From Oscillospiraceae bacterium (GTDB lineage: Bacteria; Bacillota; Clostridia; Oscillospirales; Ruminococcaceae), in assembly GCA_017461565.1 (NCBI GenBank), contig JAFTXQ010000004.1:186001-250000 (forward strand): a stretch of 64,000 bases of DNA, written 5' to 3'. The stretch's first letter is position 1, and each line of letters starts with the position of its first letter. Made by a program: the position numbers and the translations under genes. The notes under the pieces were generated by a model, which did not search any database, was not told the DNA's origin, and saw nothing but the letters and a program-made list of their open reading frames with translations. This document shows, piece by piece, positions 55,360 to 64,000 of this stretch.

Positions 55360-57459
55360 TTATCGGCAGTTCCTGTTCCTGTACTGCATGGGAGAGCAAC
55401 CGATATTCTGTCTGAACTGTCTTGCAAAGTATTTCTCATCCTCATATCCGCAGCTTACTGACACCGCATAAATGCTCATCGCCGTTTCCGAGAGAAGACA
55501 GCACGCTTTCAGCAGGCGGGCGTTTATGCAGTCCTGATTGTAGCTGACACCGAAGCATTGTTTATAGACCGTGCGGAAATACCCCTCGCTGACGCACAGC
55601 CTTTTCGCTGCCTTTGACAGTGTCAGTGCTTTTTCGGGTGCCCTCATGACATCGCTGCGGATATCTGCAAGTGCGTTATAATGCTGCATTTCCGTTCTTT
55701 CTGAATGTTCGGCCATATCCTTCAGGCTTTTTTCCGTAACTGCGGTACAGAGCGGTTCGACGGAGTTTCCGCCAACGGCATAGCTTATGATCACCTGACG
55801 CTCGTCATAGCTGCCGCATATCTCGTTATGCAGCATCATACGCACACGTTCTGCGAAAATGCTGCCATCACCTTTGCAAAGGATAAGGAATATATCGTCA
55901 TTCGTGCGGCAGCAGACCTCGTGTCCAAGGCAGGAACGCTTTATAGCCTTTGCCGCTGCGGCGATGATGTCACTTCGATAGTTTTCGCCGTATAAAAACT
56001 CGCCGTCGGTGGGAAAGCTGAGCTTTACAGCCTGCATGGAGCACCCCTCGCCTGCGGCTTCGATGATGCGGGTGAACTCACGAAGATTGTAGAAGCCTGT
56101 AAGTGCATCGTACAGCGACGACTCACGCTGACATTGTTTCAGATAATGTATGTCATTCTTCATGCGGAGAAATTCCAGCGTATCAGCCACTGCCTTGCTC
56201 CAGTCACGGAAGCTGAAATCATAGCAGGTGGGATAATGATAGGAAAGCACCGTGTATCCGAAAAGCCTTTTCTGAAAGCATATCGGACTCAGGCAAAACA
56301 GCTGAGGTGCTTTGCGCTCCTCGGAAAACACTGGAGGCAGGTCACGGTAGCTTACGGGTGGGATATCCTTTCCTATCTCGCAGCACAGGAATTCCTCGCC
56401 TGCGTATCCGGCGCTGTTCCATGCTGTGTCAAGGCACAGATACAGCTTGTCCGCACCGTGAAGCAGGTAGCGGTATTCCGATAGAACAGAAGTGTATTCC
56501 GCAAGGGTACGGCACATCGTAAGTTTACTGGAAAGCTGAGCTACGTTGCTCATCATGGCGTGATACTGTCCGATTCTCTCGGAGGTAAGCTCCCCGATAA
56601 GCTGTGAGTGCTCGGCTCCGCAGGCGCAGGTGTTGCCGTGTACAAGCCTTTCGGTGTCTTCGGGAGCATAATTGCAACCAAGAATTCTATTTACCGCCCT
56701 ATATCCCATAGCGCATCTGTTCCTGCGATATGAGGTCAGCAACGGATAGTGGTATATCCTGCCGCCCGTATAGTCGTAGCCTGTAACTGCTACCCTGTCG
56801 GGGATAGCTATTCCTGCGGCTGTAAGTGCATCGCATAACCCGTATGCCATAAAGTCGTTAGTGCATATCACCGCCTGCGGCAGTGGAAGCTCGCCGCTGA
56901 TATACCGCTGTGCTAGCGCCTCGCCCGAGTCGTTCCAGAAGCTTCCGTAATGAAGCTTTTTGTCATCGAACACGATGCGATGCTTTTCAAAGGCACGTTT
57001 GCAGCCCTCAGCTCGTCTGATAGCTGTCGCATCTCCCTCGTAACCTGTAAGTATATCTATATCCGTATATCCGTGTACCGTGATAAGATGATCTGTTATC
57101 GCTTCCATATCCGCCTCGTCATCGGAATATACGCTGACAAAGCCGTCCGTCTCTCCTCCTATGATCGCAGTGAGTAGCTTTGCTTTTTTCAGCTTTCCAA
57201 TTACTTCATCAAGCACAGAGATATCCCTGAACGCCTCTGCCGTGATTATTGCTCCGTCAAAGTGGCATGGCTCGAACAGGGAGTATATGATATTCTCATA
57301 ATTGAGCTGCTCGTCATCCACCCAATGATTATAGATATTAGAGTACACCGCAACATCTGCATCTGCGGCAAAAGCCGCCTCGGCTATGCCACAGATTATC
57401 TCTTTCTGCTCGGCGTCGTCTGCTCTTGCGGTGATGACCGCTATCCTTTTACGTGGCAT
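55360..57459 (-). CDS. Sugar-sensor regulator: LacI-type sensor, degenerate GGDEF, AraC HTH
   Basis: 699 residues. About 1-280 is a periplasmic-binding/LacI sensor fold (KRIAVITARADDAEQKEII start, VAVTGYDYTGG near 240) without a LacI HTH. A middle region is GAF-like. About 455-570 resembles GGDEF (LYDALTGFYNLREF) with the active motif reduced to RTNDD. The end is an AraC double HTH (LTLSKAAKRLCVSEGYFRTV; AVSVSCGYEDEKYFARQFRQ). It shares an operator with the GH43-SBP operon and lies between two GH43 genes. Confidence 0.85.
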   Translation of the reverse strand: MPRKRIAVITARADDAEQKEIICGIAEAAFAADADVAVYSNIYNHWVDDEQLNYENIIYSLFEPCHFDGAIITAEAFRDISVLDEVIGKLKKAKLLTAIIGGETDGFVSVYSDDEADMEAITDHLITVHGYTDIDILTGYEGDATAIRRAEGCKRAFEKHRIVFDDKKLHYGSFWNDSGEALAQRYISGELPLPQAVICTNDFMAYGLCDALTAAGIAIPDRVAVTGYDYTGGRIYHYPLLTSYRRNRCAMGYRAVNRILGCNYAPEDTERLVHGNTCACGAEHSQLIGELTSERIGQYHAMMSNVAQLSSKLTMCRTLAEYTSVLSEYRYLLHGADKLYLCLDTAWNSAGYAGEEFLCCEIGKDIPPVSYRDLPPVFSEERKAPQLFCLSPICFQKRLFGYTVLSYHYPTCYDFSFRDWSKAVADTLEFLRMKNDIHYLKQCQRESSLYDALTGFYNLREFTRIIEAAGEGCSMQAVKLSFPTDGEFLYGENYRSDIIAAAAKAIKRSCLGHEVCCRTNDDIFLILCKGDGSIFAERVRMMLHNEICGSYDERQVIISYAVGGNSVEPLCTAVTEKSLKDMAEHSERTEMQHYNALADIRSDVMRAPEKALTLSKAAKRLCVSEGYFRTVYKQCFGVSYNQDCINARLLKACCLLSETAMSIYAVSVSCGYEDEKYFARQFRQNIGCSPMQYRNRNCR

Positions 57460-57481
57460 TATATCACCTCTTTGTAAGTAG

Positions 57482-57512
57482 AGTATAACTTATTATCGCT
57501 GCAAAGTCAATA
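57482..57512 (-). promoter_or_regulatory. Promoter and operator of the sensor-regulator gene
   Basis: Minus strand TTGACT, 17 nt, TATACT. 57488-57512 carries ACTTATTA, CG and AAGTCAATA in the same order as the GH43-SBP promoter, suggesting autoregulation. Confidence 0.7.
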
Positions 57513-57561
57513 CGAAAAGTGCAGATTATGATTAAAAAGTGGAGTTTTCGAATATCGGCTA

Positions 57562-57590
57562 TTGCTTTTCTGTGTTTTCGTATGTATAAT
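57562..57590 (+). promoter_or_regulatory. Promoter of the GH43 lipoprotein
   Basis: TTGCTT, 17 nt, TATAAT, about 60 nt upstream of the ATG. Confidence 0.7.
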
Positions 57591-57650
57591 GAGAACAAGA
57601 AATCCATAGCACAGATATTCGCACTGATACCTGTCTTGAAAGGAGTAATT

Positions 57651-59747
57651 ATGAAAAAGAAGATATTTGCTTTATTATGTGCGGCGTCAATGCTGCTGAC
57701 GGCGGGCTGCTCGGGCAACGAGAGCAGCGACAGCACCGAAACCGCTGCGGCAGAAAGCACTGAAAATTCAGACATCAACGATGTCGTCACCGAAGAGGAG
57801 ATACTGGACAGCCTTAACAACGGGATCGTGATCGATGAAGTCAGCGGAAATGTCTACAAGACCGAGCGCAACGCAAACCCCATTTCGGGCAGTATATTCT
57901 GCGCAGATCCCACATCCGTTGAACACGAGGGCAGGCTGTATGTCTACGGTACCAACGACACCCAGCAGGCAGAGCAGGACACAGTAAACGACTATGACCA
58001 GATAAAGTCGCTGGTAGTATTCTCCACCGACGATATGGTGAACTGGATATATCACGGCAGGATAGAAACAGGCGAGATCGCACCGTGGATATATAACTCA
58101 TGGGCACCCTCCATCGTTTCCCGTGTGGAGGATGACGGACTTACTCACTTCTATCTTTATTTCTCCAATAACGGCTCGGGCGTGGGAGTCATCACCTCCA
58201 CCGACCCTGTAACAGGCTGGACTGATCCCCTCGGCGCACCGCTGGTATATCAGAACATGCCCGGACTCGAAAACTGCCCCGCACCCTTTGACCCAGGCGT
58301 ATGCATCGACGAGAACGGCACAGGTTGGCTCGCTTTCGGCGGTGGTACTCCTGCTTCGGGTGCAAAGGTGCACACAAATATCCCGAAGATAGTAAAGCTC
58401 GGCGAGGATATGCTATCATTCGACAGTGAGTTCGTATCCATAGACGCACCCTACTTCTTCGAGGCGAGTGAGCTAAACTATATTGACGGCACGTATTATT
58501 ATACATACAGCACCGACTGGCAGACAAGAGGAGCAGGCTGGGATTACGAGGGTATCTCCGCACCGCCCACCTGCAGTATGGCTTATCTCACCACAAAAAC
58601 GCCCCTTGAAACGGCAAGCTGGGAGTACAGGGGCGCATACTTCTACAACTCTGGTCAGAACGAAAAGGGCGAGTCGGGTCTGCGCTGGGGCAACAACCAC
58701 ACCCACTTCTGCGAATATCAGGGCACCAATTACATTCTGCATCATACTCTCCTTTTAGAGGAGCTTATGGGCGGCACAGCGGGCTTCCGCAGCATGATGG
58801 CAGACTATCTGCCTATGGACGCTGCAACAGGCGAGATCCCCATAACAGCGGCTTCAAGAAAGGGTGTAGCGCAGATAAAGCTGCTTGATCCGTATGCAGA
58901 AAACAGCGGCGCAGTGATGTTCACTTCCGCTGACATCGGATATACAGCAGGTTCAAACCCCGCCGCTGAAAGCAATGCAGACGGCGCATGGATATATGTG
59001 AGAGGTGCCGATCTCGGTTATGGTGCGTCTGAGTTCACAGCAGCAGTAAAAGGAAAGGGACGTATCGAAGTCCGCCTTGACGACCTTTCAAACGAAGCAG
59101 TCGCTTTCATTGAATTTGACAATGCTGATTTCGCCAAGGTGCGCTCCACAGAATTCAAACAGTTCGACGGCAGAAATCACAATATTTATCTGGTGTTCTC
59201 GGGTGCGGATATCCAGCTCAGATCGTGGCAGTTCACAAAGGGCGAGGATACGCTCCGTCCCGAGGAGGATATCTCCTCCACCGAAACAGCATACGAGACT
59301 CTTGTCATTTCGGCACAGGCTGAAAATCCCGGACCCAGTCCATCTGCGGTACTTGAAATGACAAAAGACGGCGACTACTCCGTAAAGTCCTCCGCTTTTG
59401 CAAGCGAGAGCGAGGTACTCAATCTCGGGTTTGTCAACACCGATCCTGAAGCGACATATAAGGTGTATATGAAGTCGCTCGGGCTTGAAACAGAAACTGG
59501 TATGATAGAAATTGCTGTAAATACGGAGCTTGACCCGACAAGCACTTCTGCCAACGGCCTAGAAAACGGCTGGAAGGGCGCAGAGATCGGTTCTGTGGTC
59601 TATGGTACGGAGGAGTGCGGTCTTGTTGCGGCAGAAACGACGATAAGCTGGATAGGGTATCGTCTGGCGTTGATGGTGAACGGAGAGGAAGTTCCTTATA
59701 CATCAATAACCTATAATCTTTCTATCAGCGGACTTACATTTGAATAA
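57651..59747 (+). CDS. Surface GH43-family lipoprotein with beta-sandwich domains
   Basis: 698 residues: signal peptide with LLTAGC (Cys20), acidic linker, GH43 propeller with FCADPTSVEHEGRLYVYG (about 83), an APSIV blade and acid Glu in FFEASELNYIDGTYYYTYS (about 270). Then a CBM6-like domain (about 410-550) and another beta domain. AAAGGAG precedes the ATG at 57651. It would cut arabinan or arabinoxylan outside the cell; sequence is slightly more GC-rich than the origin block. Confidence 0.9.
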   Translation: MKKKIFALLCAASMLLTAGCSGNESSDSTETAAAESTENSDINDVVTEEEILDSLNNGIVIDEVSGNVYKTERNANPISGSIFCADPTSVEHEGRLYVYGTNDTQQAEQDTVNDYDQIKSLVVFSTDDMVNWIYHGRIETGEIAPWIYNSWAPSIVSRVEDDGLTHFYLYFSNNGSGVGVITSTDPVTGWTDPLGAPLVYQNMPGLENCPAPFDPGVCIDENGTGWLAFGGGTPASGAKVHTNIPKIVKLGEDMLSFDSEFVSIDAPYFFEASELNYIDGTYYYTYSTDWQTRGAGWDYEGISAPPTCSMAYLTTKTPLETASWEYRGAYFYNSGQNEKGESGLRWGNNHTHFCEYQGTNYILHHTLLLEELMGGTAGFRSMMADYLPMDAATGEIPITAASRKGVAQIKLLDPYAENSGAVMFTSADIGYTAGSNPAAESNADGAWIYVRGADLGYGASEFTAAVKGKGRIEVRLDDLSNEAVAFIEFDNADFAKVRSTEFKQFDGRNHNIYLVFSGADIQLRSWQFTKGEDTLRPEEDISSTETAYETLVISAQAENPGPSPSAVLEMTKDGDYSVKSSAFASESEVLNLGFVNTDPEATYKVYMKSLGLETETGMIEIAVNTELDPTSTSANGLENGWKGAEIGSVVYGTEECGLVAAETTISWIGYRLALMVNGEEVPYTSITYNLSISGLTFE

Positions 59748-59753
59748 GAAGAA

Positions 59754-59788
59754 CGCCGGGCAATTTTTTCTGCCCGGCGCTTAGTTTT
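59754..59788 (+). terminator. Terminator of the GH43 lipoprotein
   Basis: CGCCGGGCA/TGCCCGGCG with 8-nt loop, then CTTAGTTTT. Confidence 0.88.
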
Positions 59789-59868
59789 CGGTATACTGTC
59801 TAAGCGGATGAACTATTACACATGAATTGCAAAGATACATTATACAATAAACAAGGTAATATATATCA

Positions 59869-59897
59869 TTGAAAATCTCGTTATAAAGTAGTATAAT
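59869..59897 (+). promoter_or_regulatory. Promoter of the esterase
   Basis: TTGAAA, 17 nt, TATAAT, 26 nt before the ATG. Confidence 0.82.
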
Positions 59898-59923
59898 ATA
59901 AAAAAGCAATATGGGGGTATGGC

Positions 59924-60922
59924 ATGAAAAAGAAAATGTTGTGGCTTTTTCTGATGACGGTTGCTTTGATGCTTACAGGCTGCGCCGCACCATCGGCAGA
60001 TCAGGCGCAGATGACATCGGATGAAGCGTCACAGATGCAAACAGAAACAGAGGGTCTGTTGGAATCGGCCGAAACTCAGGAGATAATACAGGAGGTGCCT
60101 TATATGCAGCAGTTTGAAAACAATATCACAGAGCTTATGCCGGAGGGGGCTGAGGCGGAGCGAGAGAGCATTATCTATCCCGAGTTTGAAAAGTATACGT
60201 ATTTTTCAACCACAGCAGGGCGGGATACAAATGTTAATGTATTGCTCCCGCCTGATTACAGTGAGGATAAGGAGTATCCTGTGCTGTATATCATGCACGG
60301 CTTTTATGATAACGAGACCTGGATGGCAAGACCTGTGGTTGCTCTTAACATGATCTACAATAACCTGCTTGCTGATGGCGAAGCCCGGGAAATGATAATA
60401 GTGCTTCCGTATATATTCTGCGACAAGGATATGCCGTATTGTACGGGAATGGATCTTAAAAATTGTCTTGCCTATGATAATTTTATAAATGATCTTACCA
60501 CCGATCTAATGCCGTTTATCGAAAGCGAGTTTTCTGTTGCAAAGGGTCGAGAGAACACCGCAATAACAGGGTTTTCTATGGGCGGCAGAGAGTCTCTTTT
60601 TATCGGGTTTGAACGTCCTGACCTGTTCGGGTATATCGGTGCGGTATGCCCTGCACCGGGGCTTGTTGAGGTGCCCAATTCGCCAATGCACCCGGGTCAG
60701 ATGGCGGCTGAAGAGATGACGTTTCCTGACAACGAGCCTTTTGTAGTGTTTGTAAGCTCTTCAGAGTCCGATGGGGTTGTGGGTAATAGTCCTGACAGCT
60801 ATCGGGCTATAATGACAGAAAACGGCGTGAAATATCTTTCCCACGTAATGGAATGCACAGGTCACGATCATACCAGTGTAAAGCCTCATCTTTATAACTT
60901 CCTGAAAATGCTCTTTAAATAA
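59924..60922 (+). CDS. CE1-like esterase lipoprotein
   Basis: 332 residues: signal peptide with LMLTGC (Cys20), Gln/Glu/Ser-rich linker to about 60, then an alpha/beta-hydrolase of the esterase-D/CE1 group. Seen: LYIMHGFYDNETWM (oxyanion region), nucleophile in GFSMGG (Ser about 219), Asp in SSESDG and His in GHDHTSVKPH near the end. It probably removes acetyl or feruloyl groups from hemicellulose at the cell surface. Confidence 0.88.
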   Translation: MKKKMLWLFLMTVALMLTGCAAPSADQAQMTSDEASQMQTETEGLLESAETQEIIQEVPYMQQFENNITELMPEGAEAERESIIYPEFEKYTYFSTTAGRDTNVNVLLPPDYSEDKEYPVLYIMHGFYDNETWMARPVVALNMIYNNLLADGEAREMIIVLPYIFCDKDMPYCTGMDLKNCLAYDNFINDLTTDLMPFIESEFSVAKGRENTAITGFSMGGRESLFIGFERPDLFGYIGAVCPAPGLVEVPNSPMHPGQMAAEEMTFPDNEPFVVFVSSSESDGVVGNSPDSYRAIMTENGVKYLSHVMECTGHDHTSVKPHLYNFLKMLFK

Positions 60923-60928
60923 TAAGGT

Positions 60929-60966
60929 ATCCGCCCATGAAATAAAAATGGGCGGATGTTGTTTTT
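60929..60966 (+). terminator. Terminator of the esterase
   Basis: 10-bp stem ATCCGCCCAT/ATGGGCGGAT followed by GTTGTTTTTG. Confidence 0.88.
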
Positions 60967-61010
60967 GTTTGAACGGTCTTTTGTCTTGCTGCAAATGTAT
61001 CGAATGCACA

Positions 61011-61481
61011 TCATGTTTTGTGCGCCTTGCAGCAGAACTCCTCAGCGGTCAGTTTGAGGATAGCTACGTTGTTGAGTGCTTGCTCGCTGTATTTGTGCTC
61101 GCCTGCTCCTGCGTACTTGTTCATTATCGAGTTAAGACCTGTAAGCTTTTCTATGCCGTTTATAATGTCTATTGTGCCTTTGCCAGTAATGCATTCATAG
61201 GCAGCGGAGAAACTGCAGGCGGTGTCGCCCTGGATTATCTCGCCCATTTTGTCGATCTCGAATGCGGCGTTATTGTTGGCTTTTATAAGGTCTATCTTTT
61301 TGCCTTGCGGTGCGCTGTGAAAATACAGCACCAGCTGGTCGCCCTCTAAGGTGTAACCGAAGCACATCGGGATCATATAGGGGAAATCCCCATCGTGCAG
61401 TGCTATACGGCAGACCTGTGCTTCTTTAAGTATTCTTTCTATTTCGGTTATGTCGGTTATTTCTCTTTCTGATCTTCTCAT
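61011..61481 (-). CDS. Pyridoxamine 5'-phosphate oxidase-fold flavoprotein
   Basis: 156 residues of split-barrel fold: EREITDITEIERILKEAQVCRIAL start, DFPYMIPMCFGY (about 33), LYFHSAPQGKKIDLIKAN (about 52-69), then SAAYECITGKG. This resembles the Nim/PNPOx-like group that binds FMN or haem; substrate unknown. Start ATG 61481 has AGGGG upstream. A stem-loop (61504-61527) sits before its RBS. Confidence 0.85.
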   Translation of the reverse strand: MRRSEREITDITEIERILKEAQVCRIALHDGDFPYMIPMCFGYTLEGDQLVLYFHSAPQGKKIDLIKANNNAAFEIDKMGEIIQGDTACSFSAAYECITGKGTIDIINGIEKLTGLNSIMNKYAGAGEHKYSEQALNNVAILKLTAEEFCCKAHKT

Positions 61482-61535
61482 AGATGTCTTCCCCTTTCGT
61501 GTCGCCCCTGGTTTCACTTACAGGGGCTTTTGTCT

Positions 61536-61574
61536 ACACAAAAATAAGCACCCGCCTGCAATAGCGAGCGGGTG
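61536..61574 (-). terminator. Terminator of rpsT
   Basis: CACCCGC/GCGGGTG with 12-nt loop; the minus strand continues TTATTTTTGTG. Confidence 0.82.
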
Positions 61575-61590
61575 AAGTTCCAATTGGAAA

Positions 61591-61836
61591 TTATGCAGAT
61601 GCGTTAGCCTTCTTAGCGAGCTGGCTCTTGAGGCGGGCAGCCTTATTCTTGTGGATGAGGCCCTTACCTGCAGCCTTGTCTACGCTTACAACAGCGGTCT
61701 TGATAACCTCTGCCTCTGCACCCTCTGCACGTGCCTTCTTCAGAACAGTTCTGAGTCTTGTCTTGGCAGCCTTGTTAGCTTCTGTTCTCTGCTTTGCAAC
61801 GAGAACTCTCTTCTTAGCAGACTTAATGTTGGGCAT
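61591..61836 (-). CDS. rpsT: Ribosomal protein S20
   Basis: 81 residues, Lys/Ala-rich three-helix protein: MPNIKSAKKRVLVAKQRTEA start and GLIHKNKAARLKSQLAKKAN end. GGAGGTG precedes the ATG. It is divergent from gpr, an arrangement known from spore-formers. Confidence 0.97.
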   Translation of the reverse strand: MPNIKSAKKRVLVAKQRTEANKAAKTRLRTVLKKARAEGAEAEVIKTAVVSVDKAAGKGLIHKNKAARLKSQLAKKANASA

Positions 61837-62051
61837 TATGATTCACCTCCGTATCAAAATTACGAGCAAAAGATCCTGTATTTTTACGCAGTCTATGGGA
61901 AATCTATCTATATTCACCAAAAAAACTGCTGTAAAGTTTGAAATTTTATAAGCTCGGTTTATTTTTTCTCATAATACACTTAATTATATCACAACCGAAA
62001 ACAAATTGCAATAGTTTTTTTAAATTTTTATTCAAATTAAGGAGAAATTTT

Positions 62052-62780
62052 ATGTTCAGAACCGGACTGGCCGTTGAGACGGCAGAGTATGCGGAGGGTC
62101 TTTGTGGAACGAGGATGACGAGGCGAAGGGTAGGAAGGGTCAAGGTAACGGATATCAGGATAAGCGAAAAAGACGCTGATCGTCTTGGAAAGAACGCAGG
62201 CCGATATATCAGCATTGAGGGTGATCCGCAGGAGCGCATGATGCCGATGCTTGTGTGCAAGGCGCTTGAACAGCTGATACCACACAGGGGGACCATACTT
62301 GTGGCGGGGCTTGGCAATCCTGATGTGGCTTATGACAGTCTTGGCTCGAGGTGTGTGGGAATGATCGACAGAAAAAATGAGCACAGGAAGATCGCTGCAA
62401 TAGAAACAGATGTAGCGGCAAAAACGGGTATCGATACTGCTTGTATGATAAGAGCGGTTGCACGGGAGCTTGAGGCATCGTGCGTTATTGCGGTGGACGC
62501 TCTCGCTTGTCGTGAACCACTGCGGGCGGGCAGCACGATACAGATATCCGATACCGGACTTCAGCCCGGATCGGGGGTGACAGAGCAAACGCCTGTTCTT
62601 GACGCCGATTTCGTGGGTGTTCCTGTGATAGCGGTCGGCGTACCGATGGTGAGCGAGCTTTGGGCGATCACCCATAACAATATGCATAAGGGTATACTTG
62701 CGGCGCCTGCAAATGTACCTATGTTGACAGCGGCGTGGGCTGGGGTTATATCCGCCGCCATCAATGATATTATATTATAA
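62052..62780 (+). CDS. gpr: Germination protease GPR (peptidase A25)
   Basis: 242 residues, shorter than Bacillus GPR (about 370). Conserved parts: LAVETAE, GLGNPDVAYDSLG (about 82), IETDVAAKTGID (catalytic-type Asp, about 118), VIAVDALACREPLRAGSTIQ (about 144; second Asp) and ISDTGLQPGSGV. It degrades small acid-soluble spore proteins during germination, so the organism is inferred to sporulate or descend from a spore-former. AAGGAG precedes the ATG. Confidence 0.9.
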   Translation: MFRTGLAVETAEYAEGLCGTRMTRRRVGRVKVTDIRISEKDADRLGKNAGRYISIEGDPQERMMPMLVCKALEQLIPHRGTILVAGLGNPDVAYDSLGSRCVGMIDRKNEHRKIAAIETDVAAKTGIDTACMIRAVARELEASCVIAVDALACREPLRAGSTIQISDTGLQPGSGVTEQTPVLDADFVGVPVIAVGVPMVSELWAITHNNMHKGILAAPANVPMLTAAWAGVISAAINDIIL

Positions 62781-62937
62781 TAGTATATTTGCGTTTTGCG
62801 GGCGCAAAAATATACAGATAGGATAATTGGGGGGCGATATTTCGCATTGTACTGCGATTTTTTGAGGTTTTGTGCAAGATGCATAAAAAACAGGTGAAAA
62901 TATCTGCAAAATTCTCTTGGAGCTGCGGAATTAGTTC

Positions 62938-62966
62938 TTGCAATTGGCTTAAGGATGTGGTACAAT
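62938..62966 (+). promoter_or_regulatory. Promoter of the S10 ribosomal operon
   Basis: TTGCAA, 17 nt, TACAAT; leader of nearly 290 nt follows. The stretch 62781-62937 holds only a weak TTTTGC/GCAAAA hairpin after gpr. Confidence 0.7.
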
Positions 62967-62972
62967 TATTTT

Positions 62973-63256
62973 TGCGGGTGTGTAGCTATAACTATGCACC
63001 ATAATACAAACGGCATAGGCGTAGATGTCGGAGGTTGCGCAGTTTCTGCGGTAATTTCGACGGAGCAGGTCCGGTTTTAAATCGGGCGCAGAAGATTTAC
63101 AGAAAACGTGATGTTTACGGCTGATTCCGCTGTTAAAGTGTCCGAAAGGTTTCGGATAACTAACGGTGAGTTGATGTTAAGATGAAACACACGGTACAGT
63201 GGATTTTTCAAAATAAGCTTTTGCCAGTATCAAACTACAGAAGGAGTTGAAAAATC
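62973..63256 (+). promoter_or_regulatory. Structured 5' leader of the S10 operon
   Basis: About 285 non-coding nt. A hairpin CGCAG-TTT-CTGCG lies inside a weaker GTCG/CGAC stem (about 63029-63062), and TCCGAAAGGTTTCGGA at 63141-63156 is a second. Long leaders before rpsJ commonly mediate autoregulation by a ribosomal protein (L4 in E. coli); the ligand here is unknown. Confidence 0.55.
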
Positions 63257-63568
63257 ATGGCAGCAAACGAGAAGGTAAGAATCAAGATCAAGGGTTACGA
63301 GCACAGCGTAGTTGACGCAGCAGCTAAGAAGATCGTAGAGACTGCAACTCGCACAGGCGCTAGAGTAGCCGGCCCCGTTCCGCTCCCCACAAACAAGGAA
63401 GTTATCACAATCCTGAGAGCGGTTCACAAGTACAAGGACTCCCGTGAGCAGTTCGAGCTGAGAACTCACAAGCGTCTTATCGACGTTATCCGTCCTTCCG
63501 CAAAGACTGTTGAGGCTCTGCAGACACTGGAGCTTCCCGCAGGCGTAGAAATTTCAATGGATATCTAA
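63257..63568 (+). CDS. rpsJ: Ribosomal protein S10
   Basis: 103 residues, typical: [20 protein letters not shown] start, [20 protein letters not shown] middle and [12 protein letters not shown]. Also NusE in antitermination. AAGGAG precedes the ATG. First gene of the S10 operon. Confidence 0.98.
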   Translation: MAANEKVRIKIKGYEHSVVDAAAKKIVETATRTGARVAGPVPLPTNKEVITILRAVHKYKDSREQFELRTHKRLIDVIRPSAKTVEALQTLELPAGVEISMDI

Positions 63569-63686
63569 TTATAGATCATTGGAGTTATGTTGGCGAAAGC
63601 CAACCACTAACCACGCACCGTTAAAGGTGCTGGTCAAGTTGGAGTGATAACACTTCAACCAATAACCAAAAGGAGGAAAAGCCGAA
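63569..63686 (+). promoter_or_regulatory. Three consecutive hairpins between rpsJ and rplC
   Basis: GTTGGC-GAAA-GCCAAC (63589-63604, GNRA tetraloop), GCACC/GGTGC (63615-63630) and GTTGGAGTG-ATAA-CACTTCAAC (63638-63659) fill the 118-nt spacer before the rplC RBS. No T tract, so not terminators; perhaps protein-binding or processing signals. Confidence 0.6.
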
Positions 63687-64000
63687 ATGACAAAGGCAAT
63701 CATCGGCAAGAAGATCGGCATGACGCAGATCTTCGACGAAGCAGGCAAGGTTGTTCCCGTAACAGTAATCGAAGCGGGTCCCTGCGTAGTAGTTCAGAAG
63801 AAGACAACCGAAAATGACGGCTACGAGGCTGTTCAGCTTGGTTTCGGAGATGTATCTCCCAAGCACGTTAACAAGCCCGAGGCTGGTCACTTCAAGAAGA
63901 ACGATATCGCGTTCAAGAGAACCCTTAAGGAGTTCCGTTTTGATGACATCTCCGCTATGAATGTTGGCGATGTTCTCAAGGCAGACGTTTTTGCTGAGGG
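63687..64000 (+). CDS. rplC: Ribosomal protein L3, 3' end beyond the window
   Basis: The first 104 codons are present: [20 protein letters not shown] start, [14 protein letters not shown] and FRFDD. AAGGAGG precedes the ATG. The rest lies off the right edge. Confidence 0.96.
   Translation, partial: MTKAIIGKKIGMTQIFDEAGKVVPVTVIEAGPCVVVQKKTTENDGYEAVQLGFGDVSPKHVNKPEAGHFKKNDIAFKRTLKEFRFDDISAMNVGDVLKADVFAE

Noticed and set aside
61504-61531. Hairpin GCCCCTG/CAGGGGC followed by TTTT, read as a plus-strand terminator
   Set aside because: No plus-strand gene ends here; it is more likely leader structure of the PNPOx-like gene.

Overview
The window looks like a replication-origin region of a low-to-medium GC, AT-rich, spore-forming, flagellated Firmicute of the Oscillospiraceae, most like a plant-fibre-degrading Ruminococcus. 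This placement is inferred from gene content (dnaA-dnaN-S4-recF-remB-gyrB-gyrA, mnmG-rsmG-noc-soj-spo0J, gpr next to rpsT, cellobiose 2-epimerase, GH51/GH42/GH43 enzymes, DUF6442 proteins). No 16S or database search was possible.

Layout. 1-8.3 kb: motility block with the 5' part of cheA, a FliK/YlqG-like protein with a free-standing FlhB C-domain, a 51-residue TTG-started gene, flagellin behind a sigma-28 promoter, the FliB-type flagellin methylase, an HD hydrolase and a lipoprotein. 8.4-8.93 kb: oriC candidate with about thirteen TTTTCAAC-type boxes. 8.98-19.3 kb: small membrane protein, dnaA, dnaN, S4 protein, recF, remB, gyrB, YcxB-like protein, gyrA. 19.4-26.8 kb: mnmG, rsmG, noc, soj, spo0J, serS and an acyl-ACP thioesterase, with three parS-like sites.

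26.9-35.3 kb: ABC transporter with a coiled-coil FtsX permease, a DtxR regulator, an MBL-fold protein, and an AraC regulator divergent from a GH51 arabinofuranosidase. 35.3-36.8 kb: XRE repressor with three tandem DUF6442 membrane proteins behind a consensus promoter carrying four operator-like sites. 36.9-46.4 kb: efflux adaptor, cellobiose 2-epimerase, secA, a small acidic protein, a PH-domain protein whose start may have decayed, and MarR with a fused ATPase-permease.

46.5-49.5 kb: an unusual three-gene operon (Zn-ribbon/Sel1 protein, stand-alone TerY-C zinc protein, Ser/Thr kinase), then tRNA-Pro(GGG). 50-61 kb: polysaccharide block with GH42, an orphan solute-binding lipoprotein, two GH43 enzymes, a CE1-like esterase, and a regulator joining a LacI-type sensor, a degenerate GGDEF domain and an AraC HTH. 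61-64 kb: PNPOx-like protein, rpsT, gpr, and the start of the S10 ribosomal operon with a structured leader.

How it works together: the origin block supplies initiation (DnaA/oriC), clamp, topology (gyrase) and segregation (Noc/Soj/Spo0J/parS). The sugar blocks strip arabinose and galactose side chains from hemicellulose or pectin and process cellobiose. The best leads for undescribed biology are the TerY-C/kinase/Sel1 operon, the XRE-DUF6442 locus with its operator array, and the divergent DnaA-box language of the origin.
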